A stretch of DNA of 64,000 bases from NCBI GenBank assembly GCA_947496555.1, contig CANMDH010000017.1:38198-102197 (forward strand), written 5' to 3'. Below, piece after piece: positions 17,698 to 26,038 of the stretch. Each line of letters opens with the position of its first letter. Within the stretch, counting starts at the first letter, position 1. A program made the position numbers and the translations under genes. A model generated the notes under the pieces. It did not search any database, was not told the origin of the DNA, and saw only the letters and a program-made list of their open reading frames with translations. Source of the stretch: an uncultured Aquimarina sp. Lineage in GTDB: Bacteria; Bacteroidota; Bacteroidia; Flavobacteriales; Flavobacteriaceae.

Positions 17698-20600
17698 TTA
17701 CTCTATTTTCAGTATATATAAATCACCGCTGTATGAATTGTTTACGTTAGAGAATAAGCTCTGTTTCGCATCATCAAGGTTGTTAAATTTCTTAAGGTAG
17801 ACATATATATAATTGTCTTTTGGATTCCTGAAATACTGAGGTTCCAGTCCTTGTTCTTTTAACCTTGCCATTCCTCTATCAAAATAATTCTCTCTCTTAA
17901 AAATATTGGTAATCAAATAATATCCATTTTCAATATTGTGTCCGCCGATATACGATAAGCTTTCGGTTAATACGGTATCATCCTTTACGGTATCGGTAAT
18001 TAGCTTTGTTTCTTGTAATAGACGCTTGAACGATGCCATTCTACTTTTTGCGATATGTAGTATCCACATTTCTCCAAAATATCTATTATCAATATTGCTT
18101 AAATATTTTCGTGCAGCTTCGTCTTTATCTGTATAACTTTCGATAGCAACGTACTGGAAGTCATTCTCTGGATTTACTATAATCTGTGAATCATTAAATC
18201 CTAAATCTTTCAATGTACTTGTAAACTTCTCTGCATATGCTCCACCTTTAAATACATTACCGATCAGATAATATCCTTCAGGATATCCTGGTATAAATTT
18301 GGTGGCAAACTGTGCTTCTGGTCTTGTAGCATCGGCAAACTTTACAAACCTATTACTTGCTGTTAATCGTTTAGAACTAGCAGGGTCAGAATCTTTTGCT
18401 TCCTGAGCATCGTCATTCATACTTACAAGAGATTCTAAAAGTCTGTTAAATCCTCTCTTATCAACATTAAGACTAGTAGTCAATAATGAATCTCTACGTG
18501 CAAATATCTTACTAGAAACACGTGCATTATTATCTAACTCTTTCTTGATCTCGTCAAGTCCTTCTTCATTCTCACTTGCAGCGGCTGCAGCGGCTGCAGC
18601 TTCTCGACGTTTTCTTTCTTCTTCAGCCAGACGTGCGGCTTCTGCGGCAGCGGCTTCTTTTGCCTGAATTGCTGCATTAAGCTCATTGGTTAAGCTTTGC
18701 TTATCGGTCTCTGGAAGAATCGTACTTGATTGTACAATCTGCGCCTGGTTTCTTAACGCATCCAAATCACCGGTAGCAATAACCTGTCTGGTTTGCGTGA
18801 TTAATTCTTGTACTTGACGCTGTTCCTCGGCCAATCGTGCCGCCTCGGCCTCTGCAGCTAATCGTTGTTCTTCTGCTAAACGTGCGGCAGCATCTTCTTT
18901 TGCCTGGATTGCTGTGTTAAGCTCTGCCGTTAAGCTTTGCTTATCAGCCTCTGGAAGAATCGTACTTGATTGTACAATCTGTGCCTGGTTTCTTAACGCA
19001 TCCAAATCACCGGTAGCAATAACCTGCCTGGTTTGCGTGATTAATTCCTGTATCTGACGCTGTTCCTCGGCCAATCGTGCTGATTCTGCTTCTGCAGCTA
19101 ATCGTTGCTCTTCTGCTAAACGCGCGGCAGCATCTTCTCTTGCCTGAATCGCCGTGTTAAGCTCTGCTGTTAAACTTTGCTTGTCAGCCTCAGGAAGAAT
19201 TGCACTCGATTGCACGATCTGTGCCTGGCTTCTCAAGGCATCCAGATCACCCGTAGCAATAACCTGTCTGGTTTGCGTGATTAATTCTTGTATCTGGCGC
19301 TGCTCCTCGGCCAATCGTGCTGATTCTGCTTCTGCAGCTAATCGTTGCTGTTCTGCCAAACGTGCGGCAGCATCTTCTTTTGCCTGAATCGCCGTGTTAA
19401 GCTCTGCTGTTAAGCTTTGCTTATCAGCCTCAGGAAGAATCGTGCTTGCTTGTACAATCTGTGCCTGGTTTCTTAACGCATCCAGATCACCGGTAGCAAT
19501 AACCTGTCTGGTTTGTGCAATTAGTTCCTGTATTTGACGCTGCTCTTCAGCTTGGCGCTCTTCTTCAGCTTTTTGCTCGGCTACCTGGCGTTCTAACTCT
19601 CTCTGAGCGGCTAATCGCTCTTCTTCTTCCTGTTGTTTTGCGGCTTCAGCCTCTCTTGCTGCTTCTTCAGCGGCAATTCTAGCTTCTTCTGTCTCTTCTT
19701 CTGTTACTTCACGCTCAAGCAGTTTTTGGGCCGCTAATCGCTCTTCTTCAGCTTTTTGCTCGGCCACTTCACGCTCAAGTTCTTTCTGTGCAGCCAATCG
19801 TTCTTCTTCGGCTTTTTGCTCGGCCACCTGGCGCTCAAGTTCTTTTTGAGCTGCAAGTTCTTCGGCCTCTTTGTTAAGTAACTTTACCTCTTCTTCTCGT
19901 TGTAATTCTAAATCGCTTGCGGCTCTTGCCTCTCTCTCTTTAGCTCCAGCAATAGATCTTTCGAGTTCGCTCATCGCTTTTTGCTCCTGAGTTGGAATTT
20001 CTCCGTTTTCCTGAAGCTCTCTTATGAGCTTATTTTGTTCTAATATTTCTTTTTTCAGCCTTCTAATCTCAGAATCTCTGGCCTCATAGGCTTTTTCTGT
20101 ACTGGTTTTTGGGCCACCTCTTCTTCGTGGTTTTTCGGTTGCAAAATTATACGCCAATCCCACTTCGTGAGTAGAGCCAAAGTCGCCGGTATCACCAACT
20201 CCCATTTCGTAGGTATATCCAATAGAGACATTGGATGTAATATTTCCTCCGATTCCTAAAGAGGCGCCATAAAAACTATTATATCCGGCTTGCGCCCATC
20301 CTAATTCTGGTAATTCTACAATAACATTACCACCATATCTAAGGTTTGAGTTCGATTCTAACTGCGTTTCAGAATCAGATTCTGGTAACATATTAGCATA
20401 TAACATCCCTCTAATAGTCTTATCGGATCGTCTTTGTAAGGCGGTGGTATACATAACATGACCCGTAAACGCCATATTGTCGGTCAATAATTCACTTCCA
20501 CTAAGGTTATATGCGGCTAGATTTACAACCGAAACTCCGACATCAAATTCGGCATAGTTAAAGTTAATACCCGGTGTTAATTGAAAAACCGAGCTGTTTT

Positions 20601-21093
20601 CATAGTTAAGTATTACTGGATCTGTAACTTCAACTCCATTATTTAAGACTATGCTTGTCGCAGAGTCTATATTAGATTTTATTCCGCTTTGCGAAAAACC
20701 AAGGTTCAATCCAAAGGTGAAGTTCATATCATCATTTAACTCTACGTTATAAGCAAAATTGGCAATTCCTCCAAAAAATCTATAAATCCCCTCATTTTGC
20801 TGATGTAGACCTATAGCAACGCCTGTTTTTTCATCAAAATTAGCAGTATAGTTTATTAAATATGTTTGTGGATTATCATTAAAACCAGCCCATTGAGTTT
20901 TGTTATATACATTAACAGACTTCTTATTTTCCCGAACCAACGAAAAGGTTGGGTTAAAATAAAACCGATTATATTTTACTAAATTGTGCGTAGGAATATC
21001 TGTTGGAAGGACACCATAAGTAGTACTTTCTTCTTGTCCCTGAACTTGACTAAGAGATAAACACAATATTAATAATAGTAATTTTCTGACCAT
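17698..21093 (-). CDS. sprD: SprD-like PorP/SprF barrel fused to repetitive coiled coil and tandem SPOR-like domains
   Basis: An 1131-residue protein of the gliding operon. A signal peptide (residues 1-19, ...LSQVQGQ) is followed by a PorP/SprF-type outer-membrane barrel (about 20-315) with the YNRFYFNPTFSLV motif. A very long Glu/Ala/Gln-rich coiled coil follows (about 325-850): first 20-residue units of the form LERQVAEQKAEEERLAAQ (about 405-510), then four 80-residue units containing TRQVIATGDLDALRNQAQIV and SLTAELNTAIQAKEDAAARL. The C-terminus holds two SPOR-like repeats, at about 935-1030 (EGYYLIGNVFKGGAYAEKF) and 1047-1131 (NGYYLITNIFKRENYFDRG). SPOR domains bind denuded peptidoglycan, so the protein may tether the outer-membrane export partner to the cell wall across the periplasm; this is inference. 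The position matches sprD of F. johnsoniae; 4 bp from sprC-like and 17 bp from sprB. Confidence 0.75.
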   Translation of the reverse strand: MVRKLLLLILCLSLSQVQGQEESTTYGVLPTDIPTHNLVKYNRFYFNPTFSLVRENKKSVNVYNKTQWAGFNDNPQTYLINYTANFDEKTGVAIGLHQQNEGIYRFFGGIANFAYNVELNDDMNFTFGLNLGFSQSGIKSNIDSATSIVLNNGVEVTDPVILNYENSSVFQLTPGINFNYAEFDVGVSVVNLAAYNLSGSELLTDNMAFTGHVMYTTALQRRSDKTIRGMLYANMLPESDSETQLESNSNLRYGGNVIVELPELGWAQAGYNSFYGASLGIGGNITSNVSIGYTYEMGVGDTGDFGSTHEVGLAYNFATEKPRRRGGPKTSTEKAYEARDSEIRRLKKEILEQNKLIRELQENGEIPTQEQKAMSELERSIAGAKEREARAASDLELQREEEVKLLNKEAEELAAQKELERQVAEQKAEEERLAAQKELEREVAEQKAEEERLAAQKLLEREVTEEETEEARIAAEEAAREAEAAKQQEEEERLAAQRELERQVAEQKAEEERQAEEQRQIQELIAQTRQVIATGDLDALRNQAQIVQASTILPEADKQSLTAELNTAIQAKEDAAARLAEQQRLAAEAESARLAEEQRQIQELITQTRQVIATGDLDALRSQAQIVQSSAILPEADKQSLTAELNTAIQAREDAAARLAEEQRLAAEAESARLAEEQRQIQELITQTRQVIATGDLDALRNQAQIVQSSTILPEADKQSLTAELNTAIQAKEDAAARLAEEQRLAAEAEAARLAEEQRQVQELITQTRQVIATGDLDALRNQAQIVQSSTILPETDKQSLTNELNAAIQAKEAAAAEAARLAEEERKRREAAAAAAAASENEEGLDEIKKELDNNARVSSKIFARRDSLLTTSLNVDKRGFNRLLESLVSMNDDAQEAKDSDPASSKRLTASNRFVKFADATRPEAQFATKFIPGYPEGYYLIGNVFKGGAYAEKFTSTLKDLGFNDSQIIVNPENDFQYVAIESYTDKDEAARKYLSNIDNRYFGEMWILHIAKSRMASFKRLLQETKLITDTVKDDTVLTESLSYIGGHNIENGYYLITNIFKRENYFDRGMARLKEQGLEPQYFRNPKDNYIYVYLKKFNNLDDAKQSLFSNVNNSYSGDLYILKIE
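18610..19560. repeat. Four tandem 240-bp repeats inside the sprD-like gene
   Basis: The segment coding for TGDLDALRNQAQIVQ recurs at exactly 240-bp steps (anchor positions near 18721, 18961, 19201 and 19441), giving four in-frame 80-residue units. The units differ by scattered synonymous and few amino-acid changes (SSTILPE, SSAILPE, ASTILPE), so they have diverged since duplication. A second, shorter 60-bp periodicity lies just to the right (about 19560-19880). Confidence 0.88.
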
Positions 21094-21097
21094 AAAA

Positions 21098-23116
21098 CTA
21101 TCTCATTACCGTTATCGAACCTTTTCTGACAACAGAATTATTTTTTGTTATTATATAATAGTATATCGGATTTTGACCCGAGGATCTTGAGTTTTGTAAC
21201 GGCCAGGTGTTTTCATAACCGACCCCTGTAAAATCAACCTGTCCTCTAGTATCATATATCGTTACCTCTACGTCTTGTTGATTTGCTAATGAAGTAGGTA
21301 ATACCCAGGTGTCATTTATTCCTGTGCTTCCAAACGGTGTAATCACATTTGGGATAATCTCTGAAACTCCTGGGGGTGCCGTTGATGACACTGTAATCCT
21401 TTCAGAATCAATTATACACTCAGATAATGTTATTCTTACAAAATATTCTCCTTCAGTATCTACTTCAATAGTATTGCCTATTTCTCCAGGGATCTCCTCG
21501 TCATTAAGAAACCATTGATAACTATAATTGGTGCTTAACGGAGCCGTTAAAGTAACCGTTCCTCCTTCTGGTAACACTGGTGGTTCAACGTCTATTTGTA
21601 CAGTATCACCTAAGAATTCTACCACTAAATCATCTGAATTTGCCGGCGGAAAAGTACCATCCTGAATAGTTGCAATCAGGAAGTACGTTTGTCCCACATC
21701 GCCATCTCCAATAGCAATTGTAGTATCTGTATCACCTGTAGAAACATTGTTTCTAAACCACTCAAAGTTAAAGAACGCATATTGATCGGTGGTTAAAGGC
21801 ACCTGGGCTCCAGCATTATTTATTCCAAAGAGGTTTTCGAGCGCCAAAGTTGATGAGGAGTTGTCATCACAATCTAATATACTTGCAATTTCTACAGTTA
21901 TGCTTGTAGCCGTATAAACCGTAGTTACTACCTGCAAAGCATCATTACATACGTCATCGGTTATGATCTCTGCACGATATTCGGCCGGGCCTGTTGCTAT
22001 AAAAGTTAATGCCCCAGCATCGCTTATCGGTGTTGGGGGGTCCTGAGAAACATCATCTATAAACCATTCTACAGTACTTGTAGGGGGCGCATTGGTTGTA
22101 ATTACCAAAGGAATTGAGGTTTGCGATGGAAGCAGAATAAGATCGGGTGGTGGTCTTGTTAATATATCTGATCCCAGGTTATTTACCTGTACCGGATTAG
22201 AGGTTTCGAAACAAGTACTAGTCCCAGTAACTTCTACCGTATATAAACCTTCAAAATTACTTTCTGGTAAAATAAGAGACGATTCATTTTCTCCGACTAA
22301 CTCCTCACTATCTTTAAACCATCTGTAACCCAAGCCTGCAGCTGCAATGCTACAGGTTAAAACTTTTATGTCTTTAGGACAATACTCTTGTATGGTAGGT
22401 CCAAGAATAGTAACTGTAGTTTTATTAAAATTAACCACCGTTACTGTGGACTCATTATCACTAAATCGATCGTTACACGATCCAAAATCTGACAGAACCG
22501 TATACGTTCCTGGTTGAACTACGTTTTCTAAAGAAGTTTCTGTTGCCTCTGCTATTGGGTTTCCGTTAAAAAACCATTGATATTGCCCCAAGGTTTCCGG
22601 AATCACTGTAAGTGTAGTAGACTCTCCCTCGCACAATGCAACTACATTGGTATTTGGATTTGGGCCAATTAAAGTTACCCGTTCTGTGTTATCAAAAAAG
22701 TGAATGGCAACAACTCTAGCTGCACCAATATTTGTATTATTATCGGGTTCTCTATACCGTACTCTAATTCTATAATCATCGCTTCTCAAGTCTGTAGGAA
22801 TGGGAAAAGAAGGGAAATTAATTTGTTCTGTAGCTGAAATTTCTAAGGGCGATGTAAATGTAGTTAACTCTCTTGGGGGTGTCGCAAAAACACCTTCTTC
22901 GTCTGAAAGTTCAAGTATGAATTCTGTATTTGCCAAAAAGTTTCTATTGGCAATCGCAACTGCTTCACGGTTTGGAGATGCAGGTGTAACACAAATCTGA
23001 TCGGTGGTAGCGTTTCCTATGGCAAACAATGGCCTGGAAATGTCCTGGGAGGTCATGTAAGCTGTAGATAACAACGATACAATGACGATCAATATTAGGT
23101 TAAGTCTTTTTTTCAT
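21098..23116 (-). CDS. sprC: SprC-like secreted protein with Ig-like domains and T9SS type B sorting domain
   Basis: A 672-residue exported protein. The signal peptide (residues 1-23, ...AYMTSQ) precedes a region with several Ig/PKD-like beta-sandwich repeats, marked by CEGESTTLTV...YQWFFNGNPI (about residues 160-190), GYRWFKDSEELVGENES and SYQWFLNDEEIPGEIG. The C-terminal ~90 residues form a type B sorting domain: IPNVITPFGSTGINDTWVLP, then EVTIYDTRGQVDF and a final VRKGSITVMR. Such domains route proteins through the type IX system together with a PorP/SprF-like partner. First gene of the operon, 4 bp before the sprD-like gene, the same order as sprC-sprD-sprB-sprF in F. johnsoniae, where SprC supports but is not essential for SprB function. 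No exact -7 box was found upstream. Confidence 0.75.
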   Translation of the reverse strand: MKKRLNLILIVIVSLLSTAYMTSQDISRPLFAIGNATTDQICVTPASPNREAVAIANRNFLANTEFILELSDEEGVFATPPRELTTFTSPLEISATEQINFPSFPIPTDLRSDDYRIRVRYREPDNNTNIGAARVVAIHFFDNTERVTLIGPNPNTNVVALCEGESTTLTVIPETLGQYQWFFNGNPIAEATETSLENVVQPGTYTVLSDFGSCNDRFSDNESTVTVVNFNKTTVTILGPTIQEYCPKDIKVLTCSIAAAGLGYRWFKDSEELVGENESSLILPESNFEGLYTVEVTGTSTCFETSNPVQVNNLGSDILTRPPPDLILLPSQTSIPLVITTNAPPTSTVEWFIDDVSQDPPTPISDAGALTFIATGPAEYRAEIITDDVCNDALQVVTTVYTATSITVEIASILDCDDNSSSTLALENLFGINNAGAQVPLTTDQYAFFNFEWFRNNVSTGDTDTTIAIGDGDVGQTYFLIATIQDGTFPPANSDDLVVEFLGDTVQIDVEPPVLPEGGTVTLTAPLSTNYSYQWFLNDEEIPGEIGNTIEVDTEGEYFVRITLSECIIDSERITVSSTAPPGVSEIIPNVITPFGSTGINDTWVLPTSLANQQDVEVTIYDTRGQVDFTGVGYENTWPLQNSRSSGQNPIYYYIITKNNSVVRKGSITVMR

Positions 23117-23620
23117 GATATCGCACTTAAATTATGGGCCGATATGCTAATATTAACTTAGCGATTTGGGGCGCTTGTTAATAATATTGTTAATATATTT
23201 TTTACCAAGTTATAAAATTATAAATTTAATGTTTATATCAAACTAAATTTTAATGTTTTTTTGTAATAATTTTCTGACTCTTAGTTTGTTGCCCTATTTA
23301 CACTAGCATTTCTTAAAATCTTAAAAACGTCTTAATATACATAAAATTTTGTTAATCAGTTCTTTGTGTTGACATAAAAAACCTTGTCTGCCTAATTGAC
23401 AGGACTAAAATCTCCCCTAAATCTTAACCCACAAAGATCAAAAATCAATTAGAAAACACCGAAATTTTAAAAATTTTGATGTTTTCTTTACGGAAAAAAT
23501 AACCCGAAAAAGGCAACTTTATTCGATTAAGTGTTATCCGATAAAGTAAATTTCTATCAAAAAACGGCCTTAATATCCAAAAATTAACTACACAGGTTTC
23601 TCTGTTTTTTTAACAAAAAG
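23117..23620. other. AT-rich non-coding region upstream of the spr operon
   Basis: About 500 bp with very high A+T and no credible open frame. It must hold the promoter of the 18-kb spr operon, but no exact minus-strand TAnnTTTG box is seen; a one-mismatch form (TAATTTTA) lies near 23213-23220. Runs of TTAATA and TTGTTAAT near the sprC start could allow strand opening or regulator binding. No tRNA or recognised RNA. Confidence 0.4.
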
Positions 23621-23658
23621 AAATAAAAAAACCTCATCGAAAAAAATCCAATGAGGTT
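23621..23658 (-). terminator. Rho-independent terminator of the OmpH-like gene
   Basis: On the minus strand the arm AACCTCAT (23658-23651) pairs with ATGAGGTT (23637-23630) around a 13-base T-rich loop and is followed by TTTTTTATTT. It lies 24 bp after the stop of the OmpH-like gene. Confidence 0.82.
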
Positions 23659-23681
23659 GTTAAAAATTGTTGGGATAATTG

Positions 23682-24215
23682 TTATTCTTTTCCTTCAGGA
23701 ACAGCATGCTCACCGCCGTTTAATTCTTTGATAATTTCGTCTGTTAAATCTAACTCTTCTTTTCCGTACAAAATATTACTTACCTCGGTTTCTCCATAGA
23801 TATAAGTATACCCGTTTTTCTTGCCATATTCTTTGATAAAATCCTTTACTTTACCAATAATTGAGTCAATCTCTTTTTGGCTTCCTTGTTGAAGCTCTTG
23901 CATTTTGGCTTGTTGTTCTCTTTGTAACAATTGTTGTTTACCCATCAACTCTTGTTCTTTCTTTTCTCTATTAGCTTTAGACATAGATTTCATGATGTTC
24001 TGGTATCCCTGTACCTCGATCTGAAACTGTTTTGCCTTTTCTTCCAGCTCTGCTCTTACCTCATTATTACGTTTTGTCCATTTGTCTTGAGCTTCTTTCA
24101 TTTCTGTAAAATCAGAAACAACTTTGGTGTTATTTACAAAACCCGTTTTTTCGGTTTGTTGATTACAAGAAGCAAAAATCAAAACGACACTTGCAATCCA
24201 TAAAAATTTTTTCAT
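23682..24215 (-). CDS. OmpH/Skp-like periplasmic lipoprotein
   Basis: A 177-residue protein with a lipoprotein signal (VLIFASC, Cys at residue 17) followed by a long charged helical region (about 40-140, e.g. QLLQREQQAKMQELQQG), the coiled-coil pattern of OmpH/Skp chaperones, and an ending with YGKKNGYTYIYGETEVSNILYG. The motif KNGYTYIY...ILYGKEELDLTDEII is typical of Bacteroidota OmpH-family proteins, which prevent aggregation of outer-membrane proteins in transit. The lipobox differs from soluble Skp and suggests anchoring in a membrane. Monocistronic: own -7 box (24238) and own terminator (23621). It sits next to, but apart from, the spr operon with its outer-membrane barrels. Confidence 0.75.
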   Translation of the reverse strand: MKKFLWIASVVLIFASCNQQTEKTGFVNNTKVVSDFTEMKEAQDKWTKRNNEVRAELEEKAKQFQIEVQGYQNIMKSMSKANREKKEQELMGKQQLLQREQQAKMQELQQGSQKEIDSIIGKVKDFIKEYGKKNGYTYIYGETEVSNILYGKEELDLTDEIIKELNGGEHAVPEGKE

Positions 24216-24237
24216 TTTTCAAAAATTTAGTTCTGGG

Positions 24238-24245
24238 CAAAAATA
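24238..24245 (-). promoter_or_regulatory. Bacteroidota -7 box for the OmpH-like gene
   Basis: The minus strand reads TATTTTTG, an exact TAnnTTTG match, ending 22 bp before the ATG at 24215. No obvious -33 TTG is seen at the right spacing. Confidence 0.55.
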
Positions 24246-24445
24246 TCAAAGTTCATGTGATGATGTTCACTATAAAGCTCTAAAAAACACAATAATAACA
24301 AAAAACAATTATCTTTGACAAAACAATCAATAAAAACTATTGAAAATGAATGAAAATTAAGCCATTTAAGGGCTTTCGGGAAATTAGCAATATAGTTTTA
24401 GCAAAAAGAAGAAGAAAACTTATTTAAAACCTCTCAAAATCAAAA

Positions 24446-25297
24446 TTATTTGTTTCTGAGTACATAAATGTGAGATGAAAACTCTTTAGATCGATTTCCT
24501 TTTATGTTAGACTGAAAACCAATCCAAAATGCTTTAAAAAAATTCATTTTTCCATTCTTATACTTTTCTGATAAAAGTGCAACATAAAAGGAATCAAATT
24601 TCATGGGTAGGATTCTCGTTAACTCTAAATCTTTCTCTCCAAAAAGTTGTTGGATTGATTTTTTTGAAAAATGCCAAAGATGTCTAGGCGCATCATAGGC
24701 GGCCCAAAATGATTTATAATATTGTGCGTCAAATGATTTATAATTGGGTACTGCAACCACCAAATATCCGCTTGGGTTTAAAAGTCGTTTAAGTTCTCTG
24801 ATTTGATCTTGTAAATTGGAGACATGTTCCAAAACGTGCCACATTGTAATTATATCAAAAGTACCGTCTTCAAAATTTTTGGTATCAGGTTCTAAAACAA
24901 TTTCTTTTTGTTTTGCCAACTCTTTTGCCTGATGGTTTGGTTCAGTTCCAGAAACGTTCCATCCTTTCTTTTTTGCAACCGCCAAAAAATCTCCAGTACC
25001 CGCACCAATATCCAAAAGTTTTCCTTGACCCTTATTTAGTTTAGAAATCAGTCTTACTTTTTTATTTAAAGAATATACTTTTACTAAATGATAAAGTTTT
25101 TCAAAAACAGAACGTTTTGCATCAGTGTGCGAAATGTAATCTTCACTTTCATAATATTTGCCCAAATCTTGATCACTTGGTTTCGGAGATGTGATTAACA
25201 TATCGTTTTTTACATCGTGAAGCAGTTGAAATTCTTCTCCCGATACACTATGGTCTTTGCAAACCATAAAAACTTCTAAATCTCTTTTTTTGTTCAT
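24446..25297 (-). CDS. Class I SAM-dependent methyltransferase
   Basis: A 283-residue Rossmann-fold methyltransferase. Motif I KLLDIGAGTGDFL binds S-adenosylmethionine, FDIITMWHVLEHVSN is the post-I/motif II stretch typical of UbiG-like enzymes, and GYLVVAVPN follows. The N-terminal CKDHSVSGEEFQLLHD part and the YYESEDYISH region resemble a family widespread in Bacteroidota whose methyl acceptor is unknown. An upstream in-frame ATG at 25333 lies at or before the transcription start implied by the -7 box at 25336-25343, so I chose the ATG at 25297; 25267 (MVCKDHSVSGEEF) is also possible. The 3' end lies about 230 bp from the OmpH-like gene. Confidence 0.78.
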   Translation of the reverse strand: MNKKRDLEVFMVCKDHSVSGEEFQLLHDVKNDMLITSPKPSDQDLGKYYESEDYISHTDAKRSVFEKLYHLVKVYSLNKKVRLISKLNKGQGKLLDIGAGTGDFLAVAKKKGWNVSGTEPNHQAKELAKQKEIVLEPDTKNFEDGTFDIITMWHVLEHVSNLQDQIRELKRLLNPSGYLVVAVPNYKSFDAQYYKSFWAAYDAPRHLWHFSKKSIQQLFGEKDLELTRILPMKFDSFYVALLSEKYKNGKMNFFKAFWIGFQSNIKGNRSKEFSSHIYVLRNK

Positions 25298-25335
25298 TCT
25301 TTTTTTATGAAGACTTTTTTGATTAAAAATCAAAA

Positions 25336-25343
25336 CAAAAGTA
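25336..25343 (-). promoter_or_regulatory. Bacteroidota -7 box for the methyltransferase gene
   Basis: The minus strand reads TACTTTTG, an exact TAnnTTTG match. Predicted initiation near 25329 excludes the ATG at 25333 and supports the start at 25297. Confidence 0.5.
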
Positions 25344-25408
25344 TTTGTAATGGATTCTTTTTCAAAATGTATTTTGATTAAAAATGATCTGTAATTAATT
25401 TCGGCATT

Positions 25409-25516
25409 ACATTTCGACTCCGCTCAAGGTTCGAGGGCCTCGTCTTTCGCTATGTACTTTATTCTAAAATTAGAAAATCATATTTGAACCCTGAGGTTAT
25501 TCGAAGGGCGAAATAC
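25409..25516. repeat. Degenerate REP-like palindromic element
   Basis: The left arm CATTTCGACTCCGCTCA (25409-25425) is the same sequence as the right arms of the elements at 33698 and 35907. The far arm, GGGCGAAAT at about 25506-25514 preceded by ACCCTGAGGTTATTCGAA, is an imperfect reverse complement of the left arm. It fills the gap between the methyltransferase and the small membrane protein gene. Confidence 0.6.
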
Positions 25517-25544
25517 AAGATGCCATGTGCCAATTATCCCGATT

Positions 25545-25560
25545 TGTTCCACGTGGAACT
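25545..25560. promoter_or_regulatory. parS: parS-like ParB-binding site 1
   Basis: TGTTCCACGTGGAACT matches the parS consensus TGTTnCACGTGnAACA at all but the last base and contains the perfect 14-bp palindrome GTTCCACGTGGAAC. It overlaps the stop codon of the small membrane protein gene. Confidence 0.75.
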
Positions 25561-26038
25561 ATTCTTTGGTGGCATCATATACCTCTACATTAAGTAATGT
25601 GCTTAATGCGTTTGCTTTGTCTAATGCTTTTTGATAATTCTCTGTTTTATATAGTGTAAAGTTTTTATTTTCATTAAAAAAACGAACAACAAGTTTGTCG
25701 TGTCTTTCTTTGGTTCCGATTGCACTAACAGCTCCCCATTCATTATCCAACTTAAGGGAGGCCGAAAAGACAGAAATATAATCTGGAAAGTCTAACTCTA
25801 ATTTTGTTTTAAACAAAACAGCACCAAACACTGAAAACAATTTTTGATTATTAAAATCACCATTGATTTTATAAGAAACTGAAAAGCCAAAAATCAACAA
25901 AGTGATCGTCAAGAAAATTAACCTTGCTAAAATTGGTTCTGATGTTTGAAACAAATACAAAACTGCGAACACCAAAACAATTGTGGTTAGAATTCTCCCT
26001 TTAAGGGCTCTTTCCTGTTTACAAATTATGCTTTTCAT
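25559..26038 (-). CDS. Small membrane protein of unknown function downstream of mnmG
   Basis: A 159-residue protein with two close hydrophobic segments (about residues 15-31 and 36-54) forming a hairpin, then a ~100-residue hydrophilic domain ending in LNVEVYDATKE. I do not recognise the family. The start codon overlaps the mnmG stop (TAATG arrangement), so it is probably translationally coupled to mnmG. The opening residues MKSIICKQERALKGR are basic, placing the N-terminus and the C-terminal domain in the cytoplasm by the positive-inside rule. Its stop codon lies inside a parS-like site. Confidence 0.7.
   Translation of the reverse strand: MKSIICKQERALKGRILTTIVLVFAVLYLFQTSEPILARLIFLTITLLIFGFSVSYKINGDFNNQKLFSVFGAVLFKTKLELDFPDYISVFSASLKLDNEWGAVSAIGTKERHDKLVVRFFNENKNFTLYKTENYQKALDKANALSTLLNVEVYDATKE

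Noticed and set aside
18521-18530. CACGTG core within the sprD-like gene
   Set aside because: Only the central 6 bases match parS; the flanks do not (AACACGTGCA), so it is coding sequence by chance.
24310-24317. Plus-strand TATCTTTG, a perfect -7 box facing the methyltransferase gene
   Set aside because: No -33 element and no credible gene follows. The hairpin AAGCC/GGCTT downstream lacks a T tract. An antisense RNA cannot be excluded but is not supported.
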